From Rhodobiaceae bacterium (GTDB lineage Bacteria > Pseudomonadota > Alphaproteobacteria > RS24): DNA of 8,635 bases. Shown in pieces: positions 5,838 to 8,635 of the stretch; position 1 is the stretch's first letter, and each line of letters starts with the position of its first letter. Location: NCBI GenBank assembly GCA_002683515.1, contig NYTN01000067.1, positions 1 to 8,635 of the forward strand. The letters are read 5' to 3'. The translations under genes and the position numbers were made by a program. The notes below the pieces were generated by a model. That model did no database searches. It saw only the letters and a program-made list of their open reading frames with translations, and had not been told where the DNA came from.

Positions 5838-6242
5838 TCATTGATAACCTGCAAGCTCGCGAAGTTCTATTGCTCTGGAGATGTTTAGCATCATTGGGCA
5901 ATATGAGTACATCGGAGAGCCTATATAAGAACCAGAAAGCTCGCAGTGGCTATCCCGATAGGCTATCCAAGCCTGCTGTGTCTTCTCAAATTTCAGAGCG
6001 TCATCACTAGAAGAGGCGGAAATATACTTATAAATTGTTCTATAAAGCAATGTTATTTCTTTTTTTGCACTGTCAGATGCAAGTTCTGCACAGCCGTGAA
6101 CGATATTGTTATTTGTCGGTGCTTGCTCATCTACGCAAGTAGAATAGATGGTGTAATGGTCAATTAAACTGTCTTCTGCATTAGCGTAGAAGCTTAAAGT
6201 TAGAAAAAGTAATGACGCGAGAACTTTTGATGGTGTTGGCAC
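5838..6242 (-). CDS. Cassette gene: secreted LprI/DUF1311-family protein
   Basis: A 134-residue exported protein. Residues 1-22 are a signal peptide (KVLASLLFLTLSFYANA, cleavage after ANA), so it works in the periplasm or outside. The mature part has four cysteines (36, 51, 100, 115) and the DUF1311 core QQAWIAYRDSHC (about 89-100), followed by CPMMLNISRAIELREL. DUF1311 is the domain of LprI, a lysozyme inhibitor described in Mycobacterium, and is widespread in short proteobacterial secreted proteins. Lysozyme inhibition here is inference only. The start is GTG at 6242, with AAAGGAAG about 5 bases upstream, 15 bases inside the preceding R' box. The TGA stop at 5838 lies just before the degenerate attC region. 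Its cassette neighbour encodes a peptidoglycan glycosyltransferase, a possible functional echo. Confidence 0.85.
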   Translation of the reverse strand: MPTPSKVLASLLFLTLSFYANAEDSLIDHYTIYSTCVDEQAPTNNNIVHGCAELASDSAKKEITLLYRTIYKYISASSSDDALKFEKTQQAWIAYRDSHCELSGSYIGSPMYSYCPMMLNISRAIELRELAGYQ

Positions 6243-6257
6243 GACACTTCCTTTTTG

Positions 6258-6334
6258 GCCTAACGCTCAAGCTAAAGCGCGGGCTTTGGCCCTTCCCTGC
6301 TAGCTAAGCGTGCGGTTTGAGCGACTTGTTGGCG
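6258..6334 (-). repeat. attC: attC site
   Basis: 77 bases. The minus strand reads GCCAACAAGTCGCTCAAAC at one end and TTTAGCTTGAGCGTTAGGC at the other. R' is GTTAGGC, an exact GTTRRRY; R'' is CGCCAAC. The L boxes GCTCAA and TTGAGC pair. The central part (GGGCTTTGGCCC on the plus strand) is self-complementary. The terminal codons and the stop of the GT51 gene (6300) fall inside the site. Confidence 0.85.
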
Positions 6335-6941
6335 CGTTGTACTTTGCAAGTATGTAGCTTGTTCTTTCTTTATGGCGCTTACTCCACAATTCATTTTTCT
6401 GTGTAGGCTTCGGTCGTTTTAATAACGAAATTATAGCCGCGCCATGTTTGAGTTTACAGTCGTTTAGCTCATTATCCATAAGTATAGTCTTGGACGCAGA
6501 TTTATAGCCAATCACATTGCTTCCAAAGTATGCGAGGGAAAGATAGGTGTGAGCAATATCTTCCTTTGTATTGTTTATCGAGATCATTGAAGATATAGTT
6601 ATTTCCTCAATCTTTCTTTGCAATGTAATTTCGTACTTTCTAGTTATTGTCCGAACAAGTTGCTGCTCAATAGTGCTAGCGCCTTCTATCCTACTCGATA
6701 ATACAAATCGAAATATTGCTCTTCCAATAGCAATAGGGTCAAAGCCGAAGTGTGCCTTGTAGCGATGATCCTCTGCCAAAACCAAGAGATATGTGAGCAG
6801 CTTTTCGAATTCTGCTTGCGGCTGGATGGCTATAGCGAATTTAACAAGCTGATACTCATGCCTAAGCCTTGGATTCAGAAAAAGAAGAATGCACGACATG
6901 AAAAGTACTGGTATGCTGACTGTAAAATATAATAACCTCAT
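6300..6941 (-). CDS. Cassette gene: GT51-family peptidoglycan glycosyltransferase (monofunctional)
   Basis: A 213-residue protein with an N-terminal membrane anchor (about residues 5-22) and a GT51 transglycosylase domain, the enzyme that polymerises lipid II into glycan strands outside the inner membrane. The diagnostic motifs are in order: EDHRYKAHFG (Glu57, the catalytic base, with His64), GASTIEQQLVR (87-97; the family norm is GGSTITQQL), QRKIEE (108-113, with Glu113 in the RKxxE position of the second catalytic glutamate), AYFGSNVIGYKSAS (137-150) and a final LLKRPKP. There is no transpeptidase domain. Length is close to a trimmed MtgA. Its ATG overlaps the stop of the upstream gene (ATGA, 6938-6941), so the two are translationally coupled in one cassette. 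The last ten residues are encoded by attC DNA. Whether it builds wall normally or acts as an effector is unknown. Confidence 0.85.
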   Translation of the reverse strand: MRLLYFTVSIPVLFMSCILLFLNPRLRHEYQLVKFAIAIQPQAEFEKLLTYLLVLAEDHRYKAHFGFDPIAIGRAIFRFVLSSRIEGASTIEQQLVRTITRKYEITLQRKIEEITISSMISINNTKEDIAHTYLSLAYFGSNVIGYKSASKTILMDNELNDCKLKHGAAIISLLKRPKPTQKNELWSKRHKERTSYILAKYNAPTSRSNRTLS

Positions 6942-7414
6942 GTCGTTCTTCTATTCCACGTGCAAGTTCCTATTTGATTCGCTGCAGTAGACGAGAACCT
7001 TCCCATGAGAAGGTCTTTATTCGAGACTGCCAGTATGTGCTGTGTCGAATATTTTCTTCCATGCCCATCTTCATTCAAATGGATTATAATTTCATGCCGC
7101 CCAAATATCTTTCTTTTTACATGGCCAGAAATCGTTGCTGTTGATCTGTTCTTTCCAACATACTCTCGCTCTTCGCCATTGCTACTGAGCTCCCAGATTT
7201 TTTCTGCTGTTCCTGAAACTTTATTTTCATCGATTGTAAGCAAAGATAAGTATCTGAGCCTCATCCCAATATATGGATTATATGCGCTATGGGTAGTTGT
7301 TTGTTCATATACCCATGACCCATTAAGGCTTAGGACTTTGTAGGCGGTTTTTTGGAAAAAAACAGACGCAATCGTCCAAATGGTTCGACCCAAAAAAGAC
7401 TCGATAAAGCTCAA
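6938..7414 (-). CDS. Cassette gene: beta-rich, possibly lipocalin-like protein coupled to GT51
   Basis: A 158-residue protein I cannot place in a named family. Residues about 8-28 (LGRTIWTIASVFFQKTAYKV) are hydrophobic with two basic residues and could be a membrane anchor or amphipathic helix. From residue 28 the sequence alternates in short strands rich in aromatic and branched residues. It starts with LNGSWVYEQ, a GxW pattern like that opening lipocalin-type barrels, and continues through MRLRYLSLLTIDENKVSG, ATISGHVKRKIFGRHEIIIHL and HILAVSNKDLLMGRFSS. A small beta-barrel is therefore likely but unproven. The start is TTG at 7414, chosen because AAGGGAG lies 8 bases upstream. The stop overlaps the GT51 start by four bases, implying joint expression and a shared job, such as sensing or restraining the glycosyltransferase. 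Confidence 0.75.
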   Translation of the reverse strand: MSFIESFLGRTIWTIASVFFQKTAYKVLSLNGSWVYEQTTTHSAYNPYIGMRLRYLSLLTIDENKVSGTAEKIWELSSNGEEREYVGKNRSTATISGHVKRKIFGRHEIIIHLNEDGHGRKYSTQHILAVSNKDLLMGRFSSTAANQIGTCTWNRRTT

Positions 7415-7472
7415 TGCGCGTACTCCCTTATGACACTAAACTAATTAGTCAACTCGTTGTGTTCAGCAACCG

Positions 7473-7589
7473 CTCTAACGCCCGTGTATGCCGAGCCAAA
7501 CCGGGAGCGTAGTGAAGCGCATAAAATGGCCGAAGGCCATGCGCGAAACGAAGCGGAGGTTTGGCTTCGGCATGACACGTTTGTTAGGG
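7473..7589 (-). repeat. attC: attC site, long with an excellent stem
   Basis: 117 bases. TAACGCCCGTGTATGCCGAG pairs with CTTCGGCATGACACGTTTGTTA over most of its length with a few unpaired bases, and GCCAAACC pairs with GGTTTGGC inside. The TAA stop of the upstream gene (7584-7586) is part of the R'' box, a common cassette feature. The inner part holds a second palindrome (ATGGCCGAAGGCCAT). Confidence 0.9.
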
Positions 7590-8369
7590 AAAAAGTATGG
7601 ATTCATATACCCACCTGAATACTTGAAAACTCAAATTTAATAAGCCAAGAACGATAATTGCCTTAGTTAGATTTCGGGTTTTCCTAGCACTATTCTGGCT
7701 ATCAAAGTGCTTTTGTTCGTCACGCTCATACTCGGAGATCGTAATTAAAGATTTTGGAGATAGTTTGTACCTATAATCATTCTTAATTAAGTCCCCTGAC
7801 TCTACAAGTGATTCAAAGATCAACTTATAGTGGTTTTTCATAGCTTCTTTGTCTGGATGAAAAAGCCAACGCTTTGAATAGAGCTCCATACCTAGATATA
7901 AAGGGTCAGTTCGGTAGTCAGGATTATTAGTTGTTTGCTCTAGTACGTAATCAAGCACCTTAATCCGTTCAGAGCGTACTAGCTTCTTATTGTTGAATAT
8001 TGTCTGTGCTAGCTTATCCTTGTTGTACAGAAATCTATGTTTTTGTAATAAGTTCTGTAGGCAAAACAAAAATACAGAATTGTATTCAAGAACCCATCCT
8101 TTAAAGTAGTGTTCAATTTTCAATGTCCACTTATGGTTGTCCAATATAGATCTCAATACACAAGCTTCTGCACCATCTGTATCATTGATCCAAAGAAATC
8201 CTGCCATTCCGTCCTTAGATTCCGACTTGCAAATAAGCTTCATGTTTTGATCCGGTATTTCAACATACACGGAGTAAAAGTCATTCTCTATGCAACGAGG
8301 AAGACTCATTGGTATTCTGTTTGGTGAGGGCTTTCTTAAGGCTACCTTTTTTGCAAAATATCTGAACAT
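7584..8369 (-). CDS. Cassette gene: winged-helix-like protein with C-terminal membrane anchor, unknown
   Basis: A 261-residue protein of no family I can name. Residues about 30-110 are mixed strand and helix with several tryptophans. Residues about 130-212 read like a winged-helix domain: a helix with ERIKVLDYVLEQ, a helix with HYKLIFESLVESGDLI, then a wing-type strand pair YRYKLSPKSLITISEYER. A basic linker (SARKTRNLTK) precedes a single transmembrane helix (about 236-255) and a short tail, so the bulk is probably cytoplasmic. The ATG at 8369 is only 10 bases from the R' box of the preceding attC, whose AGGG may act as ribosome binding site. The TAA stop is inside its own attC. AT-rich codons contrast with the left flank. 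A sensor or defence role is possible from this architecture but unsupported. Confidence 0.75.
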   Translation of the reverse strand: MFRYFAKKVALRKPSPNRIPMSLPRCIENDFYSVYVEIPDQNMKLICKSESKDGMAGFLWINDTDGAEACVLRSILDNHKWTLKIEHYFKGWVLEYNSVFLFCLQNLLQKHRFLYNKDKLAQTIFNNKKLVRSERIKVLDYVLEQTTNNPDYRTDPLYLGMELYSKRWLFHPDKEAMKNHYKLIFESLVESGDLIKNDYRYKLSPKSLITISEYERDEQKHFDSQNSARKTRNLTKAIIVLGLLNLSFQVFRWVYESILFP

Positions 8370-8379
8370 ATGTATGTAG

Positions 8380-8456
8380 CCCTAACGATTAAGCTAAGGG
8401 GCTGGCTTTAGCCAGTCCCAGTGAGCGAAGCGAACGATTTGAGCGCCTTGTTAGGT
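8380..8456 (-). repeat. attC: attC site
   Basis: 77 bases. The minus strand starts ACCTAACAAGGCGCTCAAAT and ends CCTTAGCTTAATCGTTAGGG. R'' is ACCTAAC (exact RYYYAAC) and R' is GTTAGGG (one base off). The apex CTGGCT (8402-8407) pairs with AGCCAG (8410-8415). The R'' box supplies the TAA stop of the partial gene at the right edge. Confidence 0.9.
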
Positions 8457-8635
8457 GCCATTCCACATGAGTTCAAACTCTTCAAGGCTCACATCAGATT
8501 GTGAAATTAAATGCATACACCCTAAAACTTGGTATGAATCTGGAATGAACCAAATAAGATATTCACCAACGTCTTGTGCTGAAATACTAGCGGTTTTTAA
8601 ATAAGCCGGATCATAATGTTCGAGATTTTTTATAA
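8451..8635 (-). CDS. Cassette gene, partial: unknown small acidic protein (5' end outside the window)
   Basis: A frame open from the right edge to a TAA at 8451-8453 gives 60 C-terminal residues with a protein-like composition. It includes EHYDPAYLKTASISAQDVGE, then YLIWFIPDSYQVLGCMHLIS and SLEEFELMWNGT. The aromatic and hydrophobic run YLIWFIPDSYQVLGC is probably a buried strand pair; there is no membrane helix and the region is acidic. The stop codon coincides with the R'' box of attC 8380-8456, which confirms this frame as the gene belonging to that cassette. It is too short in this window to assign a family. Confidence 0.65.
   Translation of the reverse strand, partial: IKNLEHYDPAYLKTASISAQDVGEYLIWFIPDSYQVLGCMHLISQSDVSLEEFELMWNGT

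Noticed and set aside
7005..7343. Plus-strand 112-codon ORF opposite the beta-rich protein
   Set aside because: It is the antisense shadow of the gene at 6938-7414, which has a good ribosome binding site and coupling to GT51; it also runs against the array direction.
4187..8456. CRISPR array
   Set aside because: The repeated elements are unequal palindromes spaced by genes, with no short regular spacers; they fit attC sites instead.

Overview
The window joins two unlike stretches of what looks like a gammaproteobacterial chromosome. This host guess rests on the protein families and on the attC style, not on a marker gene. Positions 1 to about 4186 are GC-rich, conventional chromosome. From 4187 to the right end the DNA is AT-richer and is organised as an integron gene-cassette array. 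Every gene is on the minus strand except the truncated MFS transporter at the left edge.

Left part (1-4186): the C-terminal end of an MFS transporter (+). It faces a tight minus-strand operon of an atypical SDR/NDUFA9-like protein, a small two-helix membrane protein and an HD-domain phosphohydrolase. Further right lie a multi-pass membrane protein of unknown function, an exported DUF4174 protein and a cytidine/guanine-deaminase-family enzyme. These read as ordinary housekeeping or accessory chromosomal genes.

Right part (4187-8635): six convincing attC recombination sites (4187-4260, 4741-4841, 4917-4978, 6258-6334, 7473-7589, 8380-8456) and one degenerate attC-like region (5576-5826) alternate with small minus-strand genes. 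All attC sites are oriented with the genes. The platform end (attI and intI, if present) must therefore lie to the right of the window, and the site at 4187-4260 is the last attC, marking the distal end of the array. The cassettes carry, from distal to proximal: a small membrane protein; an ORF-less segment holding a REP-like stem-loop; a GYF_2-domain membrane protein; a secreted LprI/DUF1311 protein; a two-gene cassette of a GT51 peptidoglycan glycosyltransferase and a possible lipocalin-like protein; a winged-helix-like protein with a C-terminal membrane anchor; and a partial unknown gene.

The cassette products are strikingly envelope-directed: membrane, secreted or peptidoglycan-acting. 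The coupled GT51 pair is the best candidate for an undescribed small system. A second unusual element is a pair of stem-loops (4291-4330 and 4867-4907) that share a 22-base core and show a compensated base-pair change.
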